From Larkinella sp. C7 (GTDB taxonomy: Bacteria; Bacteroidota; Bacteroidia; Cytophagales; Spirosomataceae): 64,000 nucleotides of DNA. Where the stretch lies: contig NZ_VBSL01000020.1 of NCBI RefSeq assembly GCF_006149005.1, forward strand, positions 28,773 to 92,772. Reading direction: 5' to 3'. The position numbers were made by a program, and so were the translations under genes. Shown here one piece after another: positions 1-7,923 of this stretch. How positions within the stretch are numbered: the first letter of the stretch is position 1; the number at the start of each line of letters is the position of its first letter. The notes under the pieces were generated by a model. That model was not told the origin of the DNA. It did not search any database and saw only the letters and a program-made list of their open reading frames with translations.

Positions 1-373
1 TGAATTTTACCGGAACGCCCCCCCCCACGCAAATCGGCGTTTTATCCTGCGATAGCTGGTAGCCTTTCGGCAGGTCGGGATAGAAGTAGTTTTTCCGGGC
101 AAAAAGATTGTAGGACGTTATCGCCGACTGACAGGCCAACCCCATTCGAACCGCCAGTTCGACGGCTTTGCGGTTGAGTTTGGGCAGGGTGCCCGGATGC
201 CCCAGCGTGATGACGCTGATGTTGGTATTGGGTTCGCTGCCGAACTGATTGGAATCGGCGGCAAAGATTTTCGTTGCCGTCAGGAGCTGGCAGTGAACTT
301 CCAGACCAATCACCAGCTCGTAATTGGCCAGCACCGCAGCGGATACCGTCTTTTCAGCCGTTTCAGAAACCAT
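1..373 (-). CDS. gatB: GatB, Asp/Glu-tRNA amidotransferase subunit B (5' part only)
   Basis: The first 124 residues of GatB, the tRNA-binding subunit of the cytoplasmic GatCAB complex, which amidates mischarged Glu-tRNA(Gln) or Asp-tRNA(Asn). The family signature VIGLEVHCQL lies at about residues 21-30, followed by the NTNIS..LGHPGTLP and YPDLPKGYQ blocks of the catalytic cradle. The ATG at 373 is the only sensible start. The remainder lies beyond the left edge, so it is partial because of the window and not broken. Nine consecutive C bases (18-26) encode part of a Val-Gly-Gly-Gly stretch in frame; the reading frame stays open through them. Assignment is firm from sequence similarity to the family as I know it. 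Confidence 0.95.
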   Translation of the reverse strand, partial: MVSETAEKTVSAAVLANYELVIGLEVHCQLLTATKIFAADSNQFGSEPNTNISVITLGHPGTLPKLNRKAVELAVRMGLACQSAITSYNLFARKNYFYPDLPKGYQLSQDKTPICVGGGVPVKF

Positions 374-739
374 GAAGCTATGTTGTGGTAAGATTTATGG
401 TTTTCAGTTTACAGTTTACGGTTTACGGTGGCTGACGCGTCCTAATCGTGCGTCAGCCACCGTAAACCGTAAACCGAATACCGTAAACCGTTACTCTGCA
501 AAGATACGGTTAAAATCTCATTTCACTATTCAGGGGACTACTTGTAAAAAACCGCTTTTTGTTGAACAATTTTGATACAAACGATCATTATAAAAACAAC
601 TTTTTCAATCCCGATTTGACGGTAAAACAGTGTATACAAATAAGTTATAAATTTATTATCGAAATATTGTGACTGTAACATGAGCAATCTTCCAATTATT
701 GAATTGCACTTTGTCCATTTATCAAAACATAATACAACC
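374..739. other. Intergenic region of about 370 nt
   Basis: Lies between the divergent starts of gatB and the small secreted protein gene. The left part holds a long inverted repeat (entered separately). The right part, about 530-739, is AT-rich and probably contains the two promoters. I see no convincing coding sequence, RNA gene or exact TTTG/TAnnTTTG promoter; open frames here lack family features. Confidence 0.6.
412..476. repeat. Long intergenic inverted repeat, word-repeat type
   Basis: Arms at 412-438 and 450-476 are 27 nt with a single A/G mismatch and an 11-nt loop. The arms are themselves built from a repeated word (GTTTAC followed by GG or AG) leading into GGCTGACGC. A further copy of CCGTAAACCG lies just downstream at about 481-490. 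No U-tract follows, so it is not an ordinary terminator. Its architecture matches other palindromes in this window although the sequence is unique here. Confidence 0.8.
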
Positions 740-1165
740 ATGAAAAGGAAAATTTACAAGCACATGAATCTAAAAAAAGCCCTGCTGATGCTGGCCTTGG
801 CGGGCGGTTTTTCCCTGTATTCGGCGCAGGCCCAAACGCTGGAAGATCTGTCCCGGACGGCAAAGGAGGATCCGGTCTTGCAGTTGGCGTTTCGGGAAGT
901 GAGTAATCTGAAGTTCCGGATTGAAGTTACCCAGCCGTTCCAGCTTCTTCACGATGCTGTCAGCGTGTTTATTCTCAGTAACGACCGGCAAATTTTGTAT
1001 GCCAACACGTACTCCCACCACGCGCTGAGAATCACGACGTTCGACCTTTCTACTTTGCAGGATGGGACGTATGGCTTTGAAGTGCGCTCGGGCAGCAAAC
1101 GGGTGACGAAATTGTTTGATATCAAAACCAAATCAAAACGGGTGGTTTTGGCCCGGAATAACTAG
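740..1165 (+). CDS. Small secreted protein with a C-terminal sorting-like beta domain
   Basis: A 141-residue exported protein of unknown function. A basic N-terminus and hydrophobic stretch ending in SAQAQ give a clear signal peptide. The mature part ends in a beta-sandwich pattern (DLSTLQDGTYGFEVRSG followed by a lysine-rich strand), which resembles the DUF3244/type IX secretion C-terminal fold common in Bacteroidota. I chose ATG 740; ATG 764 (MNLKKALLML) would give a more compact signal peptide and is equally possible. It stands alone, divergent from gatB and convergent with crtB, and shares a bidirectional terminator with it. Role not known. Confidence 0.7.
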   Translation: MKRKIYKHMNLKKALLMLALAGGFSLYSAQAQTLEDLSRTAKEDPVLQLAFREVSNLKFRIEVTQPFQLLHDAVSVFILSNDRQILYANTYSHHALRITTFDLSTLQDGTYGFEVRSGSKRVTKLFDIKTKSKRVVLARNN

Positions 1166-1174
1166 TAGTTGGGG

Positions 1175-1219
1175 CAGTAAAAAACGGCTCGATGCCCTGC
1201 ATCGGGCCGTTTTTTACTG
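1175..1219. terminator. Bidirectional intrinsic terminator
   Basis: Twenty-base arms (1175-1194 and 1200-1219, one wobble) around a 5-nt loop, with six A on one side and six T on the other. It ends both the plus-strand secreted protein gene and the minus-strand crtB gene. The crtB stop codon lies inside the right arm. Confidence 0.9.
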
Positions 1220-2050
1220 CCCGCTCCACCGAAACCGCACGTAGGTCTGGGCCAGCAGCGCGATTTTCTTCATGTCCGGCACCCGAATGCGCTCCTCCTG
1301 AATCCGGGAAGCGGGTATCTGCTTGATTTTGTTGAACAGGGTCTGGTAGTAGGTATACGCCAGGTGAACGCCCATCCGAGCCCCGCGCGGGAGGTTCAGA
1401 ATGCCAGCGTAGGCTTCGTCGAAATCCTGCTGAATGTCCTTCTCAATGAGCCGTTTGGCATCTTTCGTAAACTCGCTGAAATTGACGCCCGGAAAATAGA
1501 CCCGTCCCCGGTCGATGTAATCGTCTTTCAGATCGCGCAGAAAATTGACCTTCTGAAAAGCCGCCCCCAGCTTGCGGGCGGGTTCTTTCAATCGGTCGAA
1601 CATCGCCAGGTCACCTTCGCAGAACACCCGCAAACACATCAACCCCACCACTTCGGCCGAACCATAAATGTATTCCTGGTAGCTGTTGTCGGTGTACTTG
1701 TTAACATACAAATCCATTTCCATGCTTTTCAGAAAGGCATCGATCAGCTCCCGTTCAATACGATATTCCCTAACAACCCACTGAAACGAGTGTAGAATGG
1801 GATTCAGGCTGATGCCGTCGGCAATGGCTTCGTAGGTATCTTTCTTGAATTTTTCCAGTAAATACTTTTGGTCGTAGTTGTAAAACGTGTCCACAATTTC
1901 GTCGGCATACCGGACAAAACCATAAACGGCATAAATCGGAAAGTGGAATTTACGGTCCAGGGTTTTAATTCCCAACGTGAATGAGGTGCTGTAATGTTCG
2001 GTGATCAGCTTGCTGCACTCTAACGCGGTTCGGTTGAATAACTCGATCAT
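1214..2050 (-). CDS. crtB: Phytoene synthase
   Basis: A 278-residue squalene/phytoene synthase family enzyme. It condenses two geranylgeranyl diphosphates to phytoene, the first committed carotenoid step, at the cytoplasmic membrane. The first Asp-rich motif is DEIVD at residues 50-54 and the second is NFLRDLKDD at 169-177; both keep the Mg-diphosphate-binding aspartates. Length is usual for bacterial CrtB. It follows crtI on the same strand by 70 nt, so the two are probably cotranscribed. Start is the ATG at 2050. Squalene synthase is the alternative, but the crtI neighbour favours phytoene. Confidence 0.92.
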   Translation of the reverse strand: MIELFNRTALECSKLITEHYSTSFTLGIKTLDRKFHFPIYAVYGFVRYADEIVDTFYNYDQKYLLEKFKKDTYEAIADGISLNPILHSFQWVVREYRIERELIDAFLKSMEMDLYVNKYTDNSYQEYIYGSAEVVGLMCLRVFCEGDLAMFDRLKEPARKLGAAFQKVNFLRDLKDDYIDRGRVYFPGVNFSEFTKDAKRLIEKDIQQDFDEAYAGILNLPRGARMGVHLAYTYYQTLFNKIKQIPASRIQEERIRVPDMKKIALLAQTYVRFRWSGQ

Positions 2051-2120
2051 AAGGGTTCGTTGGTGGGCTGTACCTCTTCAAACAGACGCAGGAACAGCTA
2101 GTCGTTCGTATATTTTTTTG

Positions 2121-3602
2121 TCAAGCTCGTTGCCCAAATTCTTTGTTGACCTCATCCGCCACCACCAATCCGGAAATTAGCGAGGGCGGGACGCCCGGCC
2201 CCGGAACGGTCAATTGGCCCGTGTAAAACAGGTTATGAACGCGTTTACTCTTCAATCCCGGCTTCAGAATAGCCGTCTGCCTCAGCGTGTTCGCCAATCC
2301 GTAGGCATTGCCCCGGAAGGCATTGTAGTCGGCGATGAAATTGCTGTGGGCATAGCTGCGTTTGAAAACGACGTGATCCCGAATGGTTTCACCCACATAC
2401 GCTTCCAGCCGATCCATCACCAGGTTGTAATAATATTCCCGCGTTTCTTCGGGGTCGTTCAGGTCCGGGGCCACCGGAATCAGGATGAACAGATTTTCCA
2501 TGCCCGCCGGTGCCACACCCGGGTCGGTTTTCGACGGGGCCGAAACATAAAACAGCGGTTTCGTGGGCCACTGCGGTTTTTCGTAAATTTCGTGGGCGTG
2601 TAGCCCGAAATCTTCATCGAAAAACAGATTGTGGTGCTTCAAACGCGGCACCCGCCGGTCAACGCCCAGGTAAAACAGCAACGACGATGGGGCCATCACC
2701 CGGCTTTTCCAGTACCGGTCATCGTAATTTCGGTAGTCGGGCGTCAGCAATTTGCTGTCCACATGCTCATAATCAGCCCCGGCCACCACCACATCGGCCT
2801 CAAAAGTTCCCTGGTACGTTTCGACTTTGTTGGCAATACCATTTGTTACACCAATTTGTTTAACCGGATGGTTCAATAAAATCTTCACGCCCTTCTCCTC
2901 AGCCAGTTTCACCATCGCTTTCACGATTTCGTGCATGCCACCCATCGGATACCAGGTTCCCATCGAAATTTCGGCATAGTTCATCAGGCTATACATCGCG
3001 GGCGTGTTAGCCGGCGTTGCGCCCAGAAACAAAATCGGAAACTCCATCAACTGCAAAAGCCGCTCATTCGTGAAATATTTACGAATATGGCTCGAAAACG
3101 ATTGAAACACGTCCAGCCGCATCACATCCTGCAACAACTTCAGGCTCATGAATTCCGACACCCGCCGGCTCGGTTTCCAGACAAACTGATTGATCCCGAC
3201 ATCATATTTATAAGCCGCCTGCTCCAGAAATTCGAGCAACCGCCGACTCGCACCCGGTTCCATCTGTTCAAAAACCGCCTGAATGTTTTCGACACCCGCG
3301 GGCAGATCGACGGCATCATTGGCCCCAAAGACGACCGTATACGACGGATCGAGTCGCACGAGCTTGTAATAATCCGACGGTTTTTTACCAAAACGACCAA
3401 AATAGGTTTCAAACACGTCGGGCATCCAATACCAGCTCGGCCCCATGTCGAACACAAACCCGTCTTGCTCAAACAGGCGGGCACGACCACCCGCCTGGCT
3501 GTTTTTTTCCAGAATCGTAACTTCAAACCCCTTATCGGCCAGACTCGTAGCCGCCGACAAACCGGCAAAACCGGCTCCTATAACAATGACGTGTTTTGAC
3601 AT
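2121..3602 (-). CDS. crtI: Phytoene desaturase (CrtI-type)
   Basis: A 493-residue FAD-dependent carotenoid desaturase. The N-terminal dinucleotide-binding motif VIGAGFAGLSAA sits right after the start, followed by the E-K-N-..-GGRA motif and GPSWYWMPDVFE. The C-terminus holds the FAD-contacting GPGVPPSLISG segment. An upstream in-frame codon would add 49 residues, but the Rossmann strand begins at MSKHVIVIGAG, so I start at ATG 3602. It produces lycopene-like pigments from the CrtB product. It is separated from the upstream ECF sigma gene by two terminators, so it must have its own promoter. Exact number of desaturation steps cannot be read from sequence. Confidence 0.93.
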   Translation of the reverse strand: MSKHVIVIGAGFAGLSAATSLADKGFEVTILEKNSQAGGRARLFEQDGFVFDMGPSWYWMPDVFETYFGRFGKKPSDYYKLVRLDPSYTVVFGANDAVDLPAGVENIQAVFEQMEPGASRRLLEFLEQAAYKYDVGINQFVWKPSRRVSEFMSLKLLQDVMRLDVFQSFSSHIRKYFTNERLLQLMEFPILFLGATPANTPAMYSLMNYAEISMGTWYPMGGMHEIVKAMVKLAEEKGVKILLNHPVKQIGVTNGIANKVETYQGTFEADVVVAGADYEHVDSKLLTPDYRNYDDRYWKSRVMAPSSLLFYLGVDRRVPRLKHHNLFFDEDFGLHAHEIYEKPQWPTKPLFYVSAPSKTDPGVAPAGMENLFILIPVAPDLNDPEETREYYYNLVMDRLEAYVGETIRDHVVFKRSYAHSNFIADYNAFRGNAYGLANTLRQTAILKPGLKSKRVHNLFYTGQLTVPGPGVPPSLISGLVVADEVNKEFGQRA

Positions 3603-3653
3603 GTGTAAAAGTTTAGCCCCTATGTACCCATAGCCAGGCGGGGGTAATAAACG

Positions 3654-3680
3654 CAAAAAAGACGGATTGAAAAATCCGTC
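3654..3680 (-). terminator. Intrinsic terminator downstream of the ECF sigma gene (second of two)
   Basis: Stem GACGGATT / AATCCGTC (3661-3680), followed on the minus strand by six T. It ends transcription from the sigma factor gene before crtI. Confidence 0.8.
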
Positions 3681-3695
3681 TCTCGCTCTAACCAA

Positions 3696-3724
3696 AAAAG
3701 TTAGACGGAAACCATCTAACTTTT
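3696..3724 (-). terminator. Intrinsic terminator downstream of the ECF sigma gene (first of two)
   Basis: Ten-base arms AAAAGTTAGA / TCTAACTTTT with a 9-nt loop, then a T-run on the minus strand. In tandem with the next hairpin. Confidence 0.75.
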
Positions 3725-3774
3725 CGGAACCTTCCTCTTTTTTAACCAAAAACTACTCAATCAAATGCTTTTTG

Positions 3775-3860
3775 AGAATCAAGAAGTTAGACAAGAGAAT
3801 AAAGACTTCTTTACTAACTTCCGAATGGTCCTTTCTCTCTTGTCTATCCTCTTCTTTCTC
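3775..3860. repeat. Imperfect long inverted repeat, AGACAAGAGAG family
   Basis: The core AGACAAGAGA at 3789-3798 pairs with TCTCTTGTCT at 3836-3845, and weaker pairing extends outward for about 15 nt on each side. The core is shared with repeats at 29573, 32272 and 53774, so this is one copy of a dispersed family. It lies just after the sigma gene stop. Confidence 0.7.
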
Positions 3861-3862
3861 GT

Positions 3863-4375
3863 TTACGCCTGATAAGCGTAAACTTTTAATTTATCTTTCA
3901 GCTCTTTACGAGCGATGTGAATGCGGTTTTTAACGGTTCCAATGGGAATATCCAGACGGGCTGCAATTTCGTGGTATTTAAAACCCCGGAAATGCATCAT
4001 AAACGGTGTCCGGTACGTATCATCCAGTGCATTGACGGCCCGGTTGATGTCGTCCTGTGCAAAAGACGAATACGCGGTATTGTCCGTGCTACTTTCCATC
4101 GAATTGATGTAGTGCAGATTGTCCGTCGTGTCGATGAACGTATTCTTCCGCACCATTCTTTGGTAGTTAGTGATGAAGGTATTTTTCATGATGGTATACA
4201 ACCACGCTTTCAGGTTTGTACCATCCGTATATTTATCGCGGTTCGTAAAAGCCTTTAATAAAGTGTCCTGCAATAAGTCGTTTGCATCTTCAACATCCTT
4301 CGTCAAACGCAGAGCAAATGGCTTCAGCGACTTTGAAACTTTGCCGATGTTGTAGGTAAATTCAAGTGCTGTCAT
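3863..4375 (-). CDS. ECF-type RNA polymerase sigma factor near the carotenoid genes
   Basis: A 170-residue extracytoplasmic-function sigma factor. Region 2 (about residues 22-75) includes DANDLLQDTLLKAF and the promoter-melting segment LKAWLYTIMKNTFI. Region 4 (about 115-165) has the helix-turn-helix KYHEIAARLDIPIGTVKNRI. No anti-sigma gene is adjacent. ECF genes next to crt clusters are common in Bacteroidota and often respond to light or oxidative stress, so control of crtI-crtB is a reasonable inference. Two terminators separate it from crtI, so any control must be in trans. Start ATG at 4375. Confidence 0.9.
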   Translation of the reverse strand: MTALEFTYNIGKVSKSLKPFALRLTKDVEDANDLLQDTLLKAFTNRDKYTDGTNLKAWLYTIMKNTFITNYQRMVRKNTFIDTTDNLHYINSMESSTDNTAYSSFAQDDINRAVNALDDTYRTPFMMHFRGFKYHEIAARLDIPIGTVKNRIHIARKELKDKLKVYAYQA

Positions 4376-4768
4376 GATCTATAAGTCGTTTTTTGTTGAA
4401 TCAATTCTGTATATCCAGTAGACAACAATGTAACCAAATCTTACTTTTTTTTGATTGGCCAGCACTCTACTGATTTAACTAATTGATAAACAGTATTTTA
4501 CATATACCGAAACGAGCAAGCGGGTAACCATGCCAAACGATGTCAAAGAACAACCTGTAGAAAAAATACCACAGTGTGTGGAATCGCGCACCACACTTTG
4601 TTTAATCTTTCCCAAAAATAGTTAAACAAAACTTACAAACAAGGTTTTTGCCCACTTTCTCCGCATTTCATTTGACGCAGCAACCGTGGAAATAACCAGT
4701 CTGCATATTGCAACGCAGTTGCAAAAAATGTAATTTTGTAACTTGCCAGAATTTGTAACTATCTGAAA
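4376..4768. other. Divergent intergenic region of about 390 nt
   Basis: Promoter region between the minus-strand sigma factor and the plus-strand TonB receptor. AT-rich; it contains the TTGCAAC palindrome entered separately near the receptor start. I see no RNA gene or small coding sequence. Confidence 0.6.
4708..4724. promoter_or_regulatory. Candidate metalloregulator operator (TTGCAAC-GCA-GTTGCAA)
   Basis: A perfect 7-3-7 inverted repeat 45 nt upstream of the TonB receptor start. Size, spacing and position suit a Fur/Zur-family dimer site. This is an inference; no regulator gene is nearby. Confidence 0.4.
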
Positions 4769-7096
4769 GTGAATCGAAACCAGTATATATACTTTCGCCT
4801 AACACTCACGTTTCTGTGGGTGTGCATTTTACGCCCCACTTTCGCACAGGATACCTGCGATTGTTTTATCAAAGGTGTTGTACTCGACCGCGAAAGCCGC
4901 CAGCCTATTCCGGGGGCGGCCGTTTTTATTAAAGAATTGCAAAAAGGAACCGTTACCGATGCCAGCGGACATTACCGGATCGAACCCTTGTGCCAGGGAA
5001 CCTATACGCTGGTCAGCCGCATTTTGGGCTACCAGGAAGTCACCCAATCGGTTGTGCTGGTCCACACCTCGGAGCAAAATGTGTTGCTGACGGAAGACGA
5101 TATTCACTTGCAGGATGTGAACGTCACCGCACAGCGCGCCAACGCCCTCACCAGCCAGACCATCTCGCAACTGGAAGGCAAGGCTCTCGACCAGACCCGC
5201 GGTCAGTCGCTGGGCGAAGCCCTCCGCACCATAACGGGCGTAACTACCCTCCAAACCGGTTCGTCGATTACCAAGCCCGTCATCCACGGCATGCACAGCA
5301 ACCGCGTTCTGATTCTGAACAACGGCATCCGGCAGGAGGGGCAGCAGTGGGGGTCGGAACACGCGCCGGAAATCGATCCGTTTGTGGCCAATCGCCTGAC
5401 CGTGATCAAGGGCGCTGCGGGTGTTCGGTTTGGTTCCGATGCCATCGGGGGTGTTATTCTGGTCGAACCGGCTCCTTTGCCCACTGTCAAAACCATTCAC
5501 GGCGAACTGAATCTGGTGGGTTTTACCAACGGGCGACAAGGCGTCGCATCGTTGCAAACCGAGGGCGGTTTTGGAAAAGGCTTCGGCTGGCGGGTGCAGG
5601 GGACGCTGAAACGGGGTGGCAACGTTCGCACCCCGAATTACTTTCTGGATAATACCGGCATTTCGGAGCAAAACTTCTCCGGGTCGCTGGGATACCGCTC
5701 CACCCGGTTTCGGTCTGAACTGTATTACAGCCGGTTTTTCACCAAACTGGGTATCTTTTCCGGTTCACACATCGGAAGCCTGACCGACCTACAGACGGTT
5801 CTGAACAACGGCGAACCACTGATCAAATCCGGCTTCAGCTACGCCATCCGCCGACCGAATCAGCAGATTGCGCATGATTTACTGAAATGGCGAACTGCCT
5901 GGAAACCGGCTTCCGGCGGTGAACTGAGCCTGACGCTGGCCCGGCAGTTCGACGACCGAATGGAATATGACCTCCACCGCCCCAGGAACGATTCCCTGGC
6001 GGCTTTGAACCGTCCTGAACTCCGTTTCCGGCTCACGACCTACACCGGCGATCTCGTTTTTGAACACAAGCCCATCGCCAACAAACTGACGGGAAGCCTG
6101 GGCGTCAGCGGTTTTTACCAGTACAACATCATGAACGGGCGGCCGCTGATTCCGAACTTCCGGACTTACAACGCCGGGCTTTTCTGGATCGAAAAACTGA
6201 GAGTCAACCGCTGGGAGTACGAAGCCGGACTGCGCTACGATTACCGGCACATGCAGGTGTTCCGGTATGAAAGACAGGTGCTGGAAAAACCGTTATTCGT
6301 GTTTCAGAATTTTTCGGGAACGTTGGGCGCGACGTATTCACTGTCCGACCAGTGGACCACCCGTTTCAACGCCGGAACCTCCTGGCGCGCGCCGAACGTC
6401 AGCGAATTGTTCAGCGACGGGGTTCACCACGGCGCAGCCGCTTACGAACTGGGCGACCGTACACTCCGGCCGGAGGTGGCTTACAACCTGAATCTGAGTA
6501 CGGAATACACCGGCAAAAAAGTACAGGCGGAGGTCGGTTTTTTCTACAATACCATTCGGAATTATATGTATCTGAAACCGCAGGCCGAACCCATTCTGAC
6601 CATTCGGGGGGCGTTTCCATCCTTTAAATATACCCAAACCGACGCGCTTTATGCCGGGCTGGACGCCAGCGTTCAGGCGGTTTTGTTGCCTAAACTGAGC
6701 GGAACTTCCAAGTTGTCGTTGCTGTATGTGCAGGATTTGGTGCTCGATCAACCGATTGTGATGACACCGCCCAACCGCTGGGAAAACGGGCTGCGGTATG
6801 ATGCGGGCAAGTGGAACAAATTGCAGGATGTTTTTGTGGGCGTCGGAAATCTGTGGGTAGCGCGGCAAAACCGCGTTCCAATCAACAGTGATTTCCTGCC
6901 TCCGCCCCCCGCCTATTCGCTCTGGAACCTGACCGCCGGTTTTGCGCTCCCGGTGTCGGCCCACCACCAGGTTGATGTGGGCTTCACCGTGTCGAATCTG
7001 TTCAATACCGTGTACCGCGATTACCTGAACCGGTTTCGGTATTACGCCGATGATCCGGGCCGGAATGCGTCGGTGCGGCTGAAGTGGAAGTTTTAA
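4769..7096 (+). CDS. TonB-dependent outer-membrane receptor, probably for a metal or metal complex
   Basis: A 775-residue receptor. A signal peptide ends at about residue 26 (RPTFAQ). Then come a carboxypeptidase-regulatory-like domain (about 33-105: IKGVVLDRESRQPIPGAAV), a plug domain (about 125-235) and a 22-strand barrel ending in aromatic VRLKWKF. The plug region has HGMHSNRVLILNNG and EHAPEID, a pattern I associate with zinc or metal-type TonB receptors such as ZnuD relatives; substrate remains an inference. The start is GTG at 4769, which gives the whole signal peptide; no in-frame ATG is better placed. Its stop overlaps the stop of the convergent SDR gene by a few bases. A TTGCAAC palindrome upstream suggests metal control. 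Confidence 0.85.
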   Translation: MNRNQYIYFRLTLTFLWVCILRPTFAQDTCDCFIKGVVLDRESRQPIPGAAVFIKELQKGTVTDASGHYRIEPLCQGTYTLVSRILGYQEVTQSVVLVHTSEQNVLLTEDDIHLQDVNVTAQRANALTSQTISQLEGKALDQTRGQSLGEALRTITGVTTLQTGSSITKPVIHGMHSNRVLILNNGIRQEGQQWGSEHAPEIDPFVANRLTVIKGAAGVRFGSDAIGGVILVEPAPLPTVKTIHGELNLVGFTNGRQGVASLQTEGGFGKGFGWRVQGTLKRGGNVRTPNYFLDNTGISEQNFSGSLGYRSTRFRSELYYSRFFTKLGIFSGSHIGSLTDLQTVLNNGEPLIKSGFSYAIRRPNQQIAHDLLKWRTAWKPASGGELSLTLARQFDDRMEYDLHRPRNDSLAALNRPELRFRLTTYTGDLVFEHKPIANKLTGSLGVSGFYQYNIMNGRPLIPNFRTYNAGLFWIEKLRVNRWEYEAGLRYDYRHMQVFRYERQVLEKPLFVFQNFSGTLGATYSLSDQWTTRFNAGTSWRAPNVSELFSDGVHHGAAAYELGDRTLRPEVAYNLNLSTEYTGKKVQAEVGFFYNTIRNYMYLKPQAEPILTIRGAFPSFKYTQTDALYAGLDASVQAVLLPKLSGTSKLSLLYVQDLVLDQPIVMTPPNRWENGLRYDAGKWNKLQDVFVGVGNLWVARQNRVPINSDFLPPPPAYSLWNLTAGFALPVSAHHQVDVGFTVSNLFNTVYRDYLNRFRYYADDPGRNASVRLKWKF

Positions 7097-7923
7097 GGGG
7101 CGTAATAAAACGCCAGCGGATCAGGATATTGAAAAGAATACCCTATTCTCTTGATCAACTTTTCCGGGCTGATGATTTTAAACGGTTCTGGTTCCGACGG
7201 TTCTGCAAAGGTCGGGGTTTCGTAGCCAAAATCGTCGCAGTTTTTCCGATATACCGCTTCGCGCGTTGGGTGTTCGGGCGATACGACGCTGAAAGTTTGA
7301 CCCGGCTGCGGATTATTTACCAACGCGCGGATAACGCCGATTCCATCGTCACGGTGAATGTAATTGACGGGAACCGAACCCGTGGTCAGGTCTTTTTTCC
7401 CGGCCACGTAGCGACCCGGAATGCGGTTGTAACCCAGCAACCCGCCAAATCGCAAAACCGTTGAGTTGCCCAATCCCAAAATGAGTTGCTCGGCATCGAC
7501 AAAAGCCGGAGCTGCAGCTTGATCGGGCGTTACAACGTCCTCCTCAACCACTTCACGGTTCAGATCCGGGTAGACGGAGGTCGAACTTACATAGATTGTA
7601 TACGGTATTTTCGCTCCCGACTGGCGCAAGGCATTAACCACCGCCTGAATCTGCTGCGGATGAAACCCATCACCCAGTTTGCCGGCTTTGGGTGGAATGT
7701 TGATAATCAGCACATCGGCTTCCAGAAAATCAGCCAGATCGTCGCCCGCCGGTTCCGGATTGAAATGTAATTCGTAGGGTTTGATCCCCACTTTCCAGAA
7801 ACCCGGCAGTTTATCTTTGGACGTCGTACTGCCTTTCACGATGTAGCCCTCATTCAGAAACGACTCGGCCAGTGGAAAACCCAGCCAGCCACAACCTAAA
7901 ATACTAATGGTTTCAACGCTCAT
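7093..7923 (-). CDS. NAD(P)-dependent SDR, YeeZ-like epimerase/dehydratase
   Basis: A 276-residue atypical short-chain dehydrogenase with the Rossmann motif LGCGWLG at residues 9-15 and the later block TIYVSSTSVYPD, typical of the extended SDR/YeeZ group. The usual YxxxK pair is not evident, as in other YeeZ-like proteins, so catalytic activity is uncertain. Start ATG at 7923 overlaps the stop of the preceding beta-lactamase-fold gene as ATGA, which implies translational coupling in one operon. It converges tail to tail on the TonB receptor, with overlapping stop codons. Substrate unknown. Confidence 0.8.
   Translation of the reverse strand: MSVETISILGCGWLGFPLAESFLNEGYIVKGSTTSKDKLPGFWKVGIKPYELHFNPEPAGDDLADFLEADVLIINIPPKAGKLGDGFHPQQIQAVVNALRQSGAKIPYTIYVSSTSVYPDLNREVVEEDVVTPDQAAAPAFVDAEQLILGLGNSTVLRFGGLLGYNRIPGRYVAGKKDLTTGSVPVNYIHRDDGIGVIRALVNNPQPGQTFSVVSPEHPTREAVYRKNCDDFGYETPTFAEPSEPEPFKIISPEKLIKRIGYSFQYPDPLAFYYAP

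Noticed and set aside
538..741. A 67-codon minus-strand frame in the gatB upstream region
   Set aside because: AT-rich, no signal or domain, overlaps the probable promoter region of the secreted protein gene; likely chance.
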